A DNA stretch of 64,000 nt from Anaerolineae bacterium. GTDB taxonomy: Bacteria > Chloroflexota > Anaerolineae > Aggregatilineales > Phototrophicaceae. Of the stretch, positions 32,929 through 42,911 are shown in pieces. Both the position numbers and the translations under genes were made by a program. The notes beneath the pieces were generated by a model. It did no database searches. It was not told the DNA's origin and saw nothing but the letters and a program-made list of their open reading frames with translations. The DNA is taken from positions 186,001-250,000 of the forward strand of contig JAFLCG010000007.1 in the NCBI GenBank assembly GCA_017303635.1, in the 5' to 3' direction. Positions within the stretch are counted from its first letter, which is position 1. Every line of letters begins with the position of its first letter.

Positions 32929-34446
32929 TTAGGAAAAGAGACCGGCTGCGCCGCGGGCTGCCCATTCGTAAATGGGTTGAGCAGCAACAGTACCGATCAG
33001 GATGACCGCAATCACCGTAATGCCCAGGACCCAGGCATAGGGCCCGGAAACTGGGATAGTCTGTTCTTCATACTGCCCGTGATCGACGTACATGGTCTTG
33101 ATGACGACCAGGTAGTAGTAGAGGCTGACGATAGCCGCCAGCACGCCCACAATCGCCAACCAGGTCAGCCCGGCCTGAACCGCTGCATTGAACAGGAAGA
33201 ACTTGCCGAAGAAACCCGCCGCCGGGGGTACGCCCGCCAGCGAGAGCAGGGCAATGGTCATCGCCAGGGCCAGCCATGGGTTGCGTCGGTTGAGGCCGCC
33301 CAGGTCCGCAATCGTCTCACTGCCAGTCGCTTCGCTGAAGACAATCACGACCGCGAAGGCCAGCAGGTTCGTGAATACATACATGAACATGTAGAAGGCA
33401 ATCGAGGCGACAGCGGCGGTCTGCCCTTCCGGCGTGACTGCTTGAAGCGCAGCGACACCGACCAGCGTATAACCGGCCTGCGCAATCGAGGAATAAGCGA
33501 GGAGGCGCTTGATGTTCTTCTGCGCCAGCGCGACCACATTACCGACGATCATGGAAATGACCGCGGAAGCCGCCATGAAGTTCACCCAGAAGCTCTGGAT
33601 TTCCTGACCGCCCATGATCAGTGAGGCCGGGAACACCGCCAGGAAGAAGCGGATCATCAGCGCGAAGCTGGCCGCCTTGCTGGCGACGCTCAGGAAAGCC
33701 GTGACCGGAGTCGGCGCGCCTTCGTAGACATCCGGCGTCCAGAAGTGGAACGGCACCGCGCTCACCTTGAAGCCGAAGCCGACCACAATTAGGACCATCG
33801 AAGCGATCACGGGCACCGGATTATTGATGAAGGCACCGCTACCCAGCACTTCGGCAATCTTGTAGAGATTGGTGTGGCCCGTGAAGCCATAGAGCAGGCT
33901 CAGGCCGTAGAGCATGATGGCGGAAGCGAACGACCCGAACAGGAAGTACTTCATACCGCTTTCGACCGAGCGATTGTCGCCCCGGCGGAAAGCGGCCAGA
34001 ATGTACAGTGGAATGGAAGTTGTTTCCAACGCCAGGAAGGCCATGATAAGGTCACTGGAACCGGCCATCAGCGTCATGCCCAGCGTTGCGACGATCAGGA
34101 TGAGGTAGAACTCGCCCTTCTTGCCGATCCCGCTGACGTTGATCGACATCAGGCAGGTCAACCCTGCCGCCATGATGACCATCACCTTAAAGATGTGGGT
34201 CAGGAAGTCGAAGCGGATCATCTCGCCCCAGTAAGGGCCAGCCGGCGTCGCCGTGCCAGGGGCGATGAGGGCCGCCACCAGCGCGATCAGACCCAGCCCA
34301 ACGCCGGAGACAATCGCAATCTTGGGGCGGTCGTCATCCGTCCAGCGCAGATCCAGCACCAGCACGACGACCGTGAGGGCCGCCAGCAGGAACTCTGGCG
34401 TAACCGTCAACAAATGATTAATCAGTGGCAGTTCAAGCGTATTCAC
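32929..34446 (-). CDS. nuoN: NADH-quinone oxidoreductase subunit N
   Basis: 505 residues, about 14 membrane helices. Antiporter-like core: FLALETTSIPLYILAAF (Glu of helix 5), SAVPFHFWTPDVYEGAPTPV (the Lys/His helix region), KNIKRLLAYSSIAQAGY and LLSLAGVPPAAGFFGKF. One of the proton-channel subunits of complex I. Last gene of the operon, 3 bp after the second nuoM. Confidence 0.95.
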   Translation of the reverse strand: MNTLELPLINHLLTVTPEFLLAALTVVVLVLDLRWTDDDRPKIAIVSGVGLGLIALVAALIAPGTATPAGPYWGEMIRFDFLTHIFKVMVIMAAGLTCLMSINVSGIGKKGEFYLILIVATLGMTLMAGSSDLIMAFLALETTSIPLYILAAFRRGDNRSVESGMKYFLFGSFASAIMLYGLSLLYGFTGHTNLYKIAEVLGSGAFINNPVPVIASMVLIVVGFGFKVSAVPFHFWTPDVYEGAPTPVTAFLSVASKAASFALMIRFFLAVFPASLIMGGQEIQSFWVNFMAASAVISMIVGNVVALAQKNIKRLLAYSSIAQAGYTLVGVAALQAVTPEGQTAAVASIAFYMFMYVFTNLLAFAVVIVFSEATGSETIADLGGLNRRNPWLALAMTIALLSLAGVPPAAGFFGKFFLFNAAVQAGLTWLAIVGVLAAIVSLYYYLVVIKTMYVDHGQYEEQTIPVSGPYAWVLGITVIAVILIGTVAAQPIYEWAARGAAGLFS

Positions 34447-34449
34447 GAA

Positions 34450-36171
34450 CTACCCCCCCCCCATCATGGCAAGGATCGGTTTAAGGCCGGATTGCACCAT
34501 TGACTCGATCAGGATGGGGTACACCCCCATGATGATGAGCGGAGCGCCCAGCAGGAACAGAATAATGCGATCGGTGATGGTGATGTCGCCGACATCACTA
34601 TACCTGGCTTCGTTGAAATCCCCGAAGAAGACCTGCGCCGTCACCCGGAGCACGTAACCTGCCGTGATGACGATGGCGAGGGCGGAGAGAATAGCGATGA
34701 TCGGGTAGTAATTCGTCAGCGTGAACGAACCGATCTGGAAAGAGACATCCGTGGCTGCGAACAACCCGGCGAAGATCGGGAACTCGGAGACGAACCCACT
34801 CAATCCCGGCATACCCATACTGGTTAAACCGCCGATGACGAACGCAATCGCCACCCACGGCATCCGCTTGACGAAGCCGCCGAGACTGGGAATATCACGG
34901 GTGTGGGCGCGGTCGTAAACCATACCGACGCAACCGAAGAAGAGTGCTGTCATCGCCCCATGGCTGAACATCTGCAAGCCCGCGCCGGTCATCCCGATCA
35001 GGTTCATGGTGGCGAAGCCCATGCTCACCAAGCCCATGTGGCTGACCGAAGAGAACCCGATCACGTACTTGAAGTCACGCTGACGGAAGGCGATAAACGC
35101 ACCGTAGACCACGTTGATGAGCGTCAGGAACACAATCCAGGGCAAATGCACCTGCGCGCCTTCGGGCAAGAGTTGAACCCCGGCCCGCAGCGCAGCATAC
35201 GCGCCCAGTTTCATCAGCACACCGGCGTGGATCATGGAGACGGCGGTAGGAGCCGCAACGTGACCATCCGGCGACCAGTTGTGGAACGGGAAGACACCAG
35301 CCAGGATCGCGAAGCCGATGAAGACAAACGGGAACCAGAGTTTTGCAAAGGTTAGCGTTTCGATTCCGGCATAACCCGCTACATTAAAAGCGCCGGCCTC
35401 TGCCGCCACCATGAGTTGGGTCATGTCAAAACTGAAAGTCGAACTGGAAGCAGGCAGGATACCCGCATCCTTGGCAGCCTGGAAGGCGGCTATACCTGCC
35501 GGATCAGTGGCAAAGAAGTTGCTAGCGGTCAACACCATCGCAATCACGCCGACCAGCGCGACCACCGAGCCGATCAGAATATAGAGTGTGAGCTTCATCG
35601 CCGCGTATTCGCGCAGCTTCACCCACCCCCAGGTTGCGATCAGCAAGTACATCGGGAAGATAGCGAGTTCGTAGAAGAAGAACAAGACGAACATATCCAG
35701 CGCCACAAAGACGCCGTACACACCCGCCACCAGCAGCATGAAGAAGGCCATGAACTCTTTGACACGGTCTTCGATGCGCCAGGAGATCAACACACCAGCT
35801 ACCGTGACCATGCCGGTCAGCAGCACCATCGGCGCATTGAGGCCGTCGACGCCGAGGCGGTAACGAATGCCCAGCGCTTCCACCCAGGGAATATCTTCGA
35901 CGAAGGCCAGCCCGTCCTCGAACATCTTGCTGGCGTGGAGTTCGCCACCGACAGCCATATCGGCATCGTGAGCCGCGTTGAGCGCCGCCACCTGCCCGTT
36001 ATAACCGATGAACACCGCTGCCGAGAGTGCCAGGACGGCAGCCGCAGCAGTAATCGCCACACCGCGGATCATATCCCGCTGGGTGACATTATCCATGAAC
36101 AACATCACCACCGCCGCGATAATCGGGATGAAGATGATGAGGCTCAGGATTGGAAACTGAAACTCGCCCAT
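34450..36171 (-). CDS. nuoM: NADH-quinone oxidoreductase subunit M, second copy
   Basis: 573 residues. Full set of M-type motifs: LFFFYELAIFPMYLLIATWG (channel Glu), FPFHNWSPDGHVAAPTAVSMIHAGVLMKLG (quoted by FPFHNWSPD and HAGVLMKLG), RDFKYVIGFSSVSHMG and MGMPGLSGFVSEF. It differs from copy 1 by a hydrophilic N-terminal insert around VGGELHASKMFEDG and one around SSSTFSFDMTQL. Both copies keep the charged residues needed for proton transfer, so the enzyme may have one extra pumping module. Confidence 0.93.
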   Translation of the reverse strand: MGEFQFPILSLIIFIPIIAAVVMLFMDNVTQRDMIRGVAITAAAAVLALSAAVFIGYNGQVAALNAAHDADMAVGGELHASKMFEDGLAFVEDIPWVEALGIRYRLGVDGLNAPMVLLTGMVTVAGVLISWRIEDRVKEFMAFFMLLVAGVYGVFVALDMFVLFFFYELAIFPMYLLIATWGWVKLREYAAMKLTLYILIGSVVALVGVIAMVLTASNFFATDPAGIAAFQAAKDAGILPASSSTFSFDMTQLMVAAEAGAFNVAGYAGIETLTFAKLWFPFVFIGFAILAGVFPFHNWSPDGHVAAPTAVSMIHAGVLMKLGAYAALRAGVQLLPEGAQVHLPWIVFLTLINVVYGAFIAFRQRDFKYVIGFSSVSHMGLVSMGFATMNLIGMTGAGLQMFSHGAMTALFFGCVGMVYDRAHTRDIPSLGGFVKRMPWVAIAFVIGGLTSMGMPGLSGFVSEFPIFAGLFAATDVSFQIGSFTLTNYYPIIAILSALAIVITAGYVLRVTAQVFFGDFNEARYSDVGDITITDRIILFLLGAPLIIMGVYPILIESMVQSGLKPILAMMGGG

Positions 36172-36178
36172 GTGTGGA

Positions 36179-37855
36179 TTAGCCCCCCATCATCCGGGTC
36201 ACAGTCGCGTTGATGACCTCAAGTATCCAGTTGGGGAAGAGGCCAGTGATGAGCATCAGCGCCATCAACGGCGCGATGGCGATCACCTCGCGCACCTCAA
36301 TCTCCAGGTTGTAATCTTTCCAGTGCATGTTGAACGGCCCGTGCAAGACAGCACGAATACCCTTCAGAATGTAACTACCGGTGAACAACAGACCGATCAT
36401 CGCCAGCACGGTCAACACCGTGAAGACCGGGTACGCGCCGCGCACCACCAGGAACTCCCCGATGAAGCCATTCAGACCTGGCAGACCAAGGCTCGCCATA
36501 CTGGTGAAGATGAAAATCGTGCCGTAAATCGGTGCCTTGACCCAGAAACCGCCATATTCGCGCAGGTCGCGGGTATGAGTCTTGTGGTAAATCGCCCCAG
36601 CGAGCAAGAACATACCGGCTGAGCTGAGGCCGTGGTTGAACATCTGCATCACCGCGCCATTCGCCGCGATGATCGCGCTTTGAACGTCACTGGCTGCGCC
36701 GGTCAGGAAGCTCTGCCCATAGGCCAGTGCCGCCACCGCGATACCCAAACCGACCCATCCCATGTGGTTGACCGAGCTATACGCCACCAATCGCTTGATG
36801 TCGTTCTGGGCCAGCGCCGAGAATGCGCCGAGTACCACCCCCAGCACCGAGAGGAATGCCAGAATGCCTGCCCAGTTGGTCTGAATGACACCGAGCAGGT
36901 TGATCGGCGCAACCCACACATCCGGGAAGAAGGGAATGACTAGGCGCAGGAACCCGTAAGCACCGAGCTTAAGCATCACGCCCGCCAGCAGCATCGAACC
37001 CGCCGTAGGCGCTTCACCATGGGCGTCCGGCAGCCATGTATGGAACGGCCAGATCGGCACCTTGATGCAGAAAGCGATGAAGAAACCCAGGAAAGCCAGC
37101 GCCTTGACCGTCTCGACGCTGATGCCCAGGAAAACGCCCTGTACGCCTTGCAACAGCGGCCAGAGCGCGCTGATGACACCCATATCAAACGAAGGCCGCC
37201 CGGCGATATAACTCGCCAGTGCTGGATTGGTCGCCTGTGCCGCGCTGACGATGTCCGCCGGAACCTGCGAGATCGACCAACCGATCAACTGGGTCGCCAG
37301 CAACATACCCAGCGAGCCACCCATCGAGTAGATGAAGAACTTGGTCGAAGCATACTTGCGGTTCGGCCCACCCCACTGATTGATGAGGAAGTACATCGGC
37401 ACCAGCGAGAGTTCGTAAAACAGGAAGAAGATCATCAAGTCCTGGGCGACGAACACGCCGATACAGCCGGTGGCGAAGAACAACACCAGCGCCAGATGCA
37501 TGTTCACGCGCTCTTCGATCTCGAAGCTGATGATGATCGCCAACGGGGTCAGGATGCCAGTCAGGAGCACCATCGCCGCGCTGATCCCGTCCAGCCCAAC
37601 GTGCCAGCTTGCGCCCAGCACCGTGAACCAGGGCGTATTGCTGACCAACTGTTGCGCCTGCGGATCATTGATCTGCAGCAGTTGATACTGGGAGAAGACG
37701 CTCACCGTCAGCGCGGTGAAGACTAACCCCAGGGCCAGGGCCGCGTACCGGGCGATCTGCTTACCCGCGCTCGACGGGATCAGCAGGACGACCAGCGCCG
37801 CCAGCGCGGGGTAGATCACCAAAAAGGTGAGGATGTCGATGCCGAGAATACTCAT
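36179..37855 (-). CDS. nuoM: NADH-quinone oxidoreductase subunit M, first copy
   Basis: 558 residues. FFLFYELSLVPMYFLINQWGG (channel Glu), VPIWPFHTWLPDAHGEAPTAGSMLLAGVMLKLG (seen as WPFHTWLPDAHG and LAGVMLKLG), QNDIKRLVAYSSVNHMGWVG, MASLGLPGLNGFIGEF. About 14 membrane helices. Sits between nuoL and the second nuoM with 7-bp spacing. Confidence 0.94.
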   Translation of the reverse strand: MSILGIDILTFLVIYPALAALVVLLIPSSAGKQIARYAALALGLVFTALTVSVFSQYQLLQINDPQAQQLVSNTPWFTVLGASWHVGLDGISAAMVLLTGILTPLAIIISFEIEERVNMHLALVLFFATGCIGVFVAQDLMIFFLFYELSLVPMYFLINQWGGPNRKYASTKFFIYSMGGSLGMLLATQLIGWSISQVPADIVSAAQATNPALASYIAGRPSFDMGVISALWPLLQGVQGVFLGISVETVKALAFLGFFIAFCIKVPIWPFHTWLPDAHGEAPTAGSMLLAGVMLKLGAYGFLRLVIPFFPDVWVAPINLLGVIQTNWAGILAFLSVLGVVLGAFSALAQNDIKRLVAYSSVNHMGWVGLGIAVAALAYGQSFLTGAASDVQSAIIAANGAVMQMFNHGLSSAGMFLLAGAIYHKTHTRDLREYGGFWVKAPIYGTIFIFTSMASLGLPGLNGFIGEFLVVRGAYPVFTVLTVLAMIGLLFTGSYILKGIRAVLHGPFNMHWKDYNLEIEVREVIAIAPLMALMLITGLFPNWILEVINATVTRMMGG

Positions 37856-37887
37856 AAAAAGACTAATCCTTCATCACGGGGGTGGCG

Positions 37888-40302
37888 TTAGCCACCTGCC
37901 GCCTGCACCAATACGCCGGATGAGGCCACCAGCACCAGCGCGATCAAGATTGCTGCAATCGCCACCAGCAGCAGATACTGCTGGATACGACCGGTCTGAA
38001 TACGGCGGAACCAACGCCCAAACATAGCGATGAATTCCGGGATACCATCACCCACCCCGTCGATAAGCCACAGATTGAGCACCTTGAACAGATCGCCAAT
38101 CCAGACCGCCACCCGCGCAATCAGATGCAGGAAGCCGTCGATCAGGCGCTTATCCAGGAACACATAGGCGAAGGCATTGGCGAACGCCTGTGACGGACGG
38201 ATGAACACTCGGTCATACAGCTCATCAACGTAATACTTGTTCTTCAGCAAGTTGTAGACGTTCGCCGGGATAATACGCGTGAGCGGGTCAGCTTCCCCGG
38301 CAACCAGCGGTTTGCGCCAGTACAGCAACCAACCCACGTACAACCCACCCAGACCCACAACGAACGAGGTCAGAACCGGGACGATGCTGAACGGGATCAA
38401 TTCAGGCTTGACCAGCAGGGTCGGCCCCAGGAAGTTCTTGAAGGGTATGCCGTTAGCCGAGAAGATGCCGCCCAGGATTGGGAAGTCCGGATGGACGCCG
38501 ACAAAACCGGCGAAAACAGCGAAAAAGGCCAGGATAATGAGCGGCAGTGTCATGGTCGCGCTGACCACGCCCTGTCCCAGATTAGCGTGCTTGGCTTCTT
38601 CCGTTCGCGGTTCTCCCCAGAAGGTCAGCCCAAGCTGACGCATGGTGTAGAAAGCGGTCAGGAAGGCCGCAGCTGCCAGCAGGATGAAGACCAGCGCATG
38701 AACGCCCCAGCCGTTGGTGATCCCGTACCAAGCATCCGCCAGAATTTCGTCCTTCGACCAGAACCCGGCAGTGATGAGCGGGAAGCCTGCCAGCGAAAGA
38801 CCGCCGATCAGGAAGGTAACGAATGTGACCGGCATGGTCTTCCGCAGACCGCCCATATTCATCATATCCTGCGGATCGAAGTGATGACCGGCATGAGCCT
38901 CATGGGCATGGTCATCGTGACCATGATCGTCATGATGTGCGTCATGTCCGTGTGCGGCGTGGGCCACTGCCGGAGCGTGCGCATCATCGTGGGCATGATC
39001 GTCATGACCGTGACCGGCATGTTCATGAACGTGGTGCTGTCCATGTTCCATACCGTGGATGACCGAACCGGAAGCCATGAACAACAGTGCCTTGAAGAAG
39101 GCGTGAGTAATCAGGTGGAAGGTCGCAGCGACATACGCGCCCATGCCCAGGGCCGCCAGCATGAAGCCCAACTGCGAGATGGTCGAGTATGCAAGCACCT
39201 TCTTGACATCGTTCTGGGCGACCGCGATAGTCGCGGCGAAGATCGCCGTAAAGGCACCCACTACTGCCATGAAGATCAGCGGCGCGGTCAAAATGCCTTC
39301 GTGCGGATGCCCACCGGCTTCAAACACCGGGAACATACGAATGGTGGCATAGACACCGGCAGAAACCATCGCTGCCGCATGGATCATGGCGCTGACCGGG
39401 GTCGGGCCTTCCATCGCGTCCGGAAGCCAGACGTGCAGAGGGAACTGCGCAGATTTACCCACCGTACCAATAATCAGGAAGATGCCGATCAGGCCAGCGG
39501 CACTCAGGCCGAATGAACCGAACAGGATCGCCGGAGTCCCGGCCAACCCGGCCAGCACTTCCTCGTTATACATAATCTCGCGGAAGCTGAGAGTGCCAGT
39601 CTGGGCGTACAGGTAGACGATACCCAGCATCATGATGACATCGGCAACGCGGGTCGTCGTGAACGCTTTCATCGCCGCTTTGTAGGCACTGGGCTTCTCG
39701 TACCAGAAGCCGATCAGCAGGTACGAGCACAAACCCATCACTTCCCAACCGACGAACAGCAGCAGCAGGTTATCCGCCACTACCAGTGTCAGCATCGCGC
39801 CCGCGAACAGCGAAATCAGCGCGAAGAAACGCGCCTGACGCGGGTCGTGCGCCATGTAGCCAATGGCGTAGATGAAAATCATGGTACAGGCCAGCGGTAC
39901 CATCACGAGCATGATGGTCGTAAGCGGGTCTACCAGCACACCCATGTGGAAACCACTGCCAGGCGCGCCGAGCGACATCCACTCGAAGCCGCTCTCAAAG
40001 ACCTTCTTGCCAAAGTCCTGCTTGGCAAAGGCCTGACCAACAATCGAAAGGCTGATGAGCCAGGCTGCAATGATGCCGGACATGCCTACGATGATGCTCG
40101 CCACGCGGCCCCAGTCAGTCACGACCGGCACAAACAATCCCTTGTAACCGGGATGATTGTGATCCTCATAGGCGTGGCTGGCCGCCGGGACCAGCCGCCC
40201 CCGGTTGGTGATGAGGACGATGATGGCAAACGCCAGCAGCGGCCCCGCCGGGATCAGCCAGGGGAGAGTATTGGGACTAGAGAGAAACTCTGCAAGATTC
40301 AT
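37888..40302 (-). CDS. nuoL: NADH-quinone oxidoreductase subunit L with His-rich loop
   Basis: 804 residues, long for NuoL. Core motifs: LLFVGWEVMGLCSYLLIGFW (channel Glu), KSAQFPLHVWLPDAMEGPTPV, NDVKKVLAYSTISQLG, and the C-terminal lateral helix region ending in a membrane anchor. Between GSVIHGMEHG and FDPQDMMNMGGLRKTMP, at about residues 415-475, lies a loop of about 59 residues with about 23 His plus many Asp (HGHDD, HHDDHGHDD type), likely metal-binding and facing one side of the membrane. The usual NuoL has only a few residues here. Confidence 0.95.
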   Translation of the reverse strand: MNLAEFLSSPNTLPWLIPAGPLLAFAIIVLITNRGRLVPAASHAYEDHNHPGYKGLFVPVVTDWGRVASIIVGMSGIIAAWLISLSIVGQAFAKQDFGKKVFESGFEWMSLGAPGSGFHMGVLVDPLTTIMLVMVPLACTMIFIYAIGYMAHDPRQARFFALISLFAGAMLTLVVADNLLLLFVGWEVMGLCSYLLIGFWYEKPSAYKAAMKAFTTTRVADVIMMLGIVYLYAQTGTLSFREIMYNEEVLAGLAGTPAILFGSFGLSAAGLIGIFLIIGTVGKSAQFPLHVWLPDAMEGPTPVSAMIHAAAMVSAGVYATIRMFPVFEAGGHPHEGILTAPLIFMAVVGAFTAIFAATIAVAQNDVKKVLAYSTISQLGFMLAALGMGAYVAATFHLITHAFFKALLFMASGSVIHGMEHGQHHVHEHAGHGHDDHAHDDAHAPAVAHAAHGHDAHHDDHGHDDHAHEAHAGHHFDPQDMMNMGGLRKTMPVTFVTFLIGGLSLAGFPLITAGFWSKDEILADAWYGITNGWGVHALVFILLAAAAFLTAFYTMRQLGLTFWGEPRTEEAKHANLGQGVVSATMTLPLIILAFFAVFAGFVGVHPDFPILGGIFSANGIPFKNFLGPTLLVKPELIPFSIVPVLTSFVVGLGGLYVGWLLYWRKPLVAGEADPLTRIIPANVYNLLKNKYYVDELYDRVFIRPSQAFANAFAYVFLDKRLIDGFLHLIARVAVWIGDLFKVLNLWLIDGVGDGIPEFIAMFGRWFRRIQTGRIQQYLLLVAIAAILIALVLVASSGVLVQAAGG

Positions 40303-40343
40303 ACGTTTTATTCCCTATCCGTTGGGTCGGAGCGGATAGTGCT

Positions 40344-40655
40344 TTACCACTTCAACAGATCAACATCATCGACCACCACCGAACGCCGATTCCGGTAGAT
40401 GGAGATGATAATCGCCAGACCAATTGCCGCTTCAGCCGCGGCCACCACAAAGATGAACGCAGCAAAGACCTGCCCGTTGGTTTCCAGCGGATTCATATAC
40501 CGCCAGAAGCCCACCAGATTGATATTGACCGCGTTGAGCATCAGTTCGACACCCATCAACACCGCGACCGCGTTACGCCGTGCCAGCACCCCATAGGTAC
40601 CGATACAGAACAGCCCGGCGGCAACCACCAGATACATCCACAGGGGGATCATCAC
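40344..40655 (-). CDS. nuoK: NADH-quinone oxidoreductase subunit K
   Basis: 103 residues, three membrane helices. [17 protein letters not shown] carries the conserved Glu of helix 2; [20 protein letters not shown] carries that of helix 3. Slightly extended C-terminus (DDVDLLKW). Confidence 0.95.
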   Translation of the reverse strand: MMIPLWMYLVVAAGLFCIGTYGVLARRNAVAVLMGVELMLNAVNINLVGFWRYMNPLETNGQVFAAFIFVVAAAEAAIGLAIIISIYRNRRSVVVDDVDLLKW

Positions 40656-40661
40656 GCACTC

Positions 40662-41195
40662 CTACTCGGTATCATCGCGGGCGATGACAATCGCGCCGAT
40701 CATCGCGGCTGTTAGCAGCAGCGAAGCTACTTCAAAAGGCAGAACGAAGCCATTGCGGTCCACCAGCGCCTTACCCAGGTCAACCGTATCAATGACCACC
40801 TGTGACGGTGCGGACACAGTCGCATCCAGCAGGCCGCCGTTGCCCCAGGTCGGCAAGATCACGCCGATGACCAGCAGCAGGAACAGCCCGGCCCCCACGA
40901 TGGCGCTCAGGAGCCATTGTCCGTTGAGGATTTCGCTCATACGGGTCATGCTGCGGGTGAGCATCACGGCGAAGACGATCAAAATGGCAATCGCGCCGAT
41001 GTACACCAGCACCTGAACCGCCGCCAGGAACGGAGCTGACAGCAGGACAAAATACCCCGCCACGCCGAACAGGCTCAGGATCAGGTAAAGGGTGGCGTGG
41101 ATGAGGTTGCGGGTCGTCACCACGCCCAGCGCCCCGCCCAGGATGAACAACGTCATCACGACGAAGGCCACTGTTGATGCATTGAATTCCAACAT
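40662..41195 (-). CDS. nuoJ: NADH-quinone oxidoreductase subunit J
   Basis: 177 residues, five membrane helices, with the conserved VLVYIGAIAILIVFAVMLT helix (pi-bulge region) and a C-terminal helix LPFEVASLLLTAAMIGAIVIA. Starts 67 bp after nuoH; nuoI, normally between them, is absent. Confidence 0.94.
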   Translation of the reverse strand: MLEFNASTVAFVVMTLFILGGALGVVTTRNLIHATLYLILSLFGVAGYFVLLSAPFLAAVQVLVYIGAIAILIVFAVMLTRSMTRMSEILNGQWLLSAIVGAGLFLLLVIGVILPTWGNGGLLDATVSAPSQVVIDTVDLGKALVDRNGFVLPFEVASLLLTAAMIGAIVIARDDTE

Positions 41196-41217
41196 AAAGA
41201 AGATACCTTGTCACAAT

Positions 41218-41246
41218 GTAGGGGCGACCCGGCGGGTCGCCCCTAC
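41218..41246. repeat. REP-like palindrome between nuoH and nuoJ
   Basis: GTAGGGGCGACCC and GGGTCGCCCCTAC arms around 3 bases. It sits exactly where nuoI is found in typical operons. Member of the CGYCCCTAC-ended REP-like family. Confidence 0.65.
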
Positions 41247-41262
41247 TGCATCACCATGTCCA

Positions 41263-42516
41263 CTAATCACCGACCGGCGCGCCTGCCGGAGTCCGCACTT
41301 CTTTAACCACCCGCTGCTGCCGTGCAGCCATCCGGGCTTCTTGCGCCATCTTCTCTTCCCGGCCCTGGTTGCGGAGCACTTGCATCGCCACCGCGATAAT
41401 CACCAGATTACCGAGGAGCATGACCACTGTCATCGGCAGATGAGCAATGATGTCCGCACCCGGCACCGGCATCAGGCCAAGCGCTTTCAGCACCTGGATC
41501 AGGAAGGCAATCACCAGGACGTTGGCAATCGCCAGCGGCACCAGGAACTTCCAGTTGAGCGCCATCAGTTGGTCAATGCGGACGCGCGGCACCGTCGCCC
41601 GCAGCACCAGACCAAACACATAGACAATCGCCGTCTTGCCAACCAGGTAGAGCGCGCCCAAGAGCGGCACTTCCTGCACAAACGGCCCCCACCAACCACC
41701 CATGAAGATGATGGCGAAGAACAAGGCAGCGGTGAAGGCGTGCAGGAATTCGCTCGCCATGAACATGCCCCACTTGAAACCGGAGTACTCTATGTTGTAC
41801 CCGGCGATGATTTCCGATTCGGCTTCGAGCAGGTCGAAGGGAGCGCGACCCGTTTCTGCCAGATTGGCGACGTAGAAGAGGAAGGCCGCCACCGGCGCGA
41901 TGAACAGGTACCACATGCCGCCCTGTGCTTCGGTGATGCCTTGCAGGCTCATCGTCCCGGCCAGCATCACCGGGATCAGCAGGGAGAGCACCAGCGGCAC
42001 TTCATAGCTCAAAAGCTGAGCGATGGTGCGGAAGGCACCCAGCAGCGCGTACTTGTTATTGCTCGACCACCCGGCCACCATAATCTTGACAGTGCCGATA
42101 GAGGCCACCGCCATGAAGTAGAGCACACCGATGCCCACATCCGCGCCAATGTGCAGCGGGGTGAACGGCACCACGGCCCACATCAGAATGACGGTTGCGA
42201 AGGCGATCACCGGAGCCAGGTTGTAAATGAACTTGTCTGCGCCCGTCGGGGTGATGTCTTCTTTCGTCAACATCTTGAGCGCATCAGCAACCGTCTGGAG
42301 TAAACCAACCGGGCCAACCCGGTTCGGCCCCAGGCGATCCTGCACACGGGCAGCTACTTTACGCTCAATCCAGATGAGGAAAATAACGGTGACGAGCGGG
42401 ATCGTCGCCACCAGCACTACGCCCCCCAGCAGGGTCAGCAGATTTGCCAGATCCGGGCTGAAACCACCTTCAACCAGGCACCGGGCCAGATTATTGATGC
42501 TGCACACAGTATCCAT
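41263..42516 (-). CDS. nuoH: NADH-quinone oxidoreductase subunit H
   Basis: 417 residues, eight helices. Quinone-site motifs: IWIERKVAARVQDRLGPNRVGP, LAETGRAPFDLLEAESEIIAGYNIEYSG (seen as AETGRAPFDL and EAESEIIAGY) and RATVPRVRIDQLM. It couples quinone reduction to pumping. A basic C-terminal tail of about 35 residues (QGREEKMAQEARMAARQQR) is longer than usual. Confidence 0.95.
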   Translation of the reverse strand: MDTVCSINNLARCLVEGGFSPDLANLLTLLGGVVLVATIPLVTVIFLIWIERKVAARVQDRLGPNRVGPVGLLQTVADALKMLTKEDITPTGADKFIYNLAPVIAFATVILMWAVVPFTPLHIGADVGIGVLYFMAVASIGTVKIMVAGWSSNNKYALLGAFRTIAQLLSYEVPLVLSLLIPVMLAGTMSLQGITEAQGGMWYLFIAPVAAFLFYVANLAETGRAPFDLLEAESEIIAGYNIEYSGFKWGMFMASEFLHAFTAALFFAIIFMGGWWGPFVQEVPLLGALYLVGKTAIVYVFGLVLRATVPRVRIDQLMALNWKFLVPLAIANVLVIAFLIQVLKALGLMPVPGADIIAHLPMTVVMLLGNLVIIAVAMQVLRNQGREEKMAQEARMAARQQRVVKEVRTPAGAPVGD

Positions 42517-42548
42517 AAAGCTAAAACCTCAGCATCCGTAACAGGCGA

Positions 42549-42911
42549 TTACAGCCATTCCAGCGCATCTTTACGCCAGGCATAGACCAGCGCGTCGAAC
42601 AGGAAGAAGATAAAGAGCAAACCAGCGGCAAAACCGAAGAAGTCCAGTTGGTTATAAGCCAGCGCCCACGGGAACAGGAAGATGATTTCCACATCGAAGA
42701 CCAGGAAGATCAGGCCGTAGATGTAGTACTGCACCTTGAACTGCACCCACGTATCCCCAACGGTCTCCACACCACATTCATAGGTGGATTGTTTGATAAC
42801 GTTCGGCTTGGCCGGGGCCAGGAAGCGTGCGCCGATGATCGGCAACAGGGGAAAAATCCACGCGACCGCAAAAAATAGCCCGATATAAGCCCACTCGTTG
42901 ACCAGTGCCAT
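42549..42911 (-). CDS. nuoA: NADH-quinone oxidoreductase subunit A
   Basis: 120 residues, three helices, with the conserved YECGVETVGDTWVQFKVQYY loop and FLVFDVEIIFLFPWA. First gene of the operon; GGGAG lies 11 nt upstream. The next gene is nuoH: nuoB, C, D, E, F, G and I are not in this window. Confidence 0.95.
   Translation of the reverse strand: MALVNEWAYIGLFFAVAWIFPLLPIIGARFLAPAKPNVIKQSTYECGVETVGDTWVQFKVQYYIYGLIFLVFDVEIIFLFPWALAYNQLDFFGFAAGLLFIFFLFDALVYAWRKDALEWL

Noticed and set aside
38491..39516. 341-codon plus frame across nuoL
   Set aside because: Antisense to NuoL; its Met/Val/Ile-rich part is only the complement of the His-rich loop.
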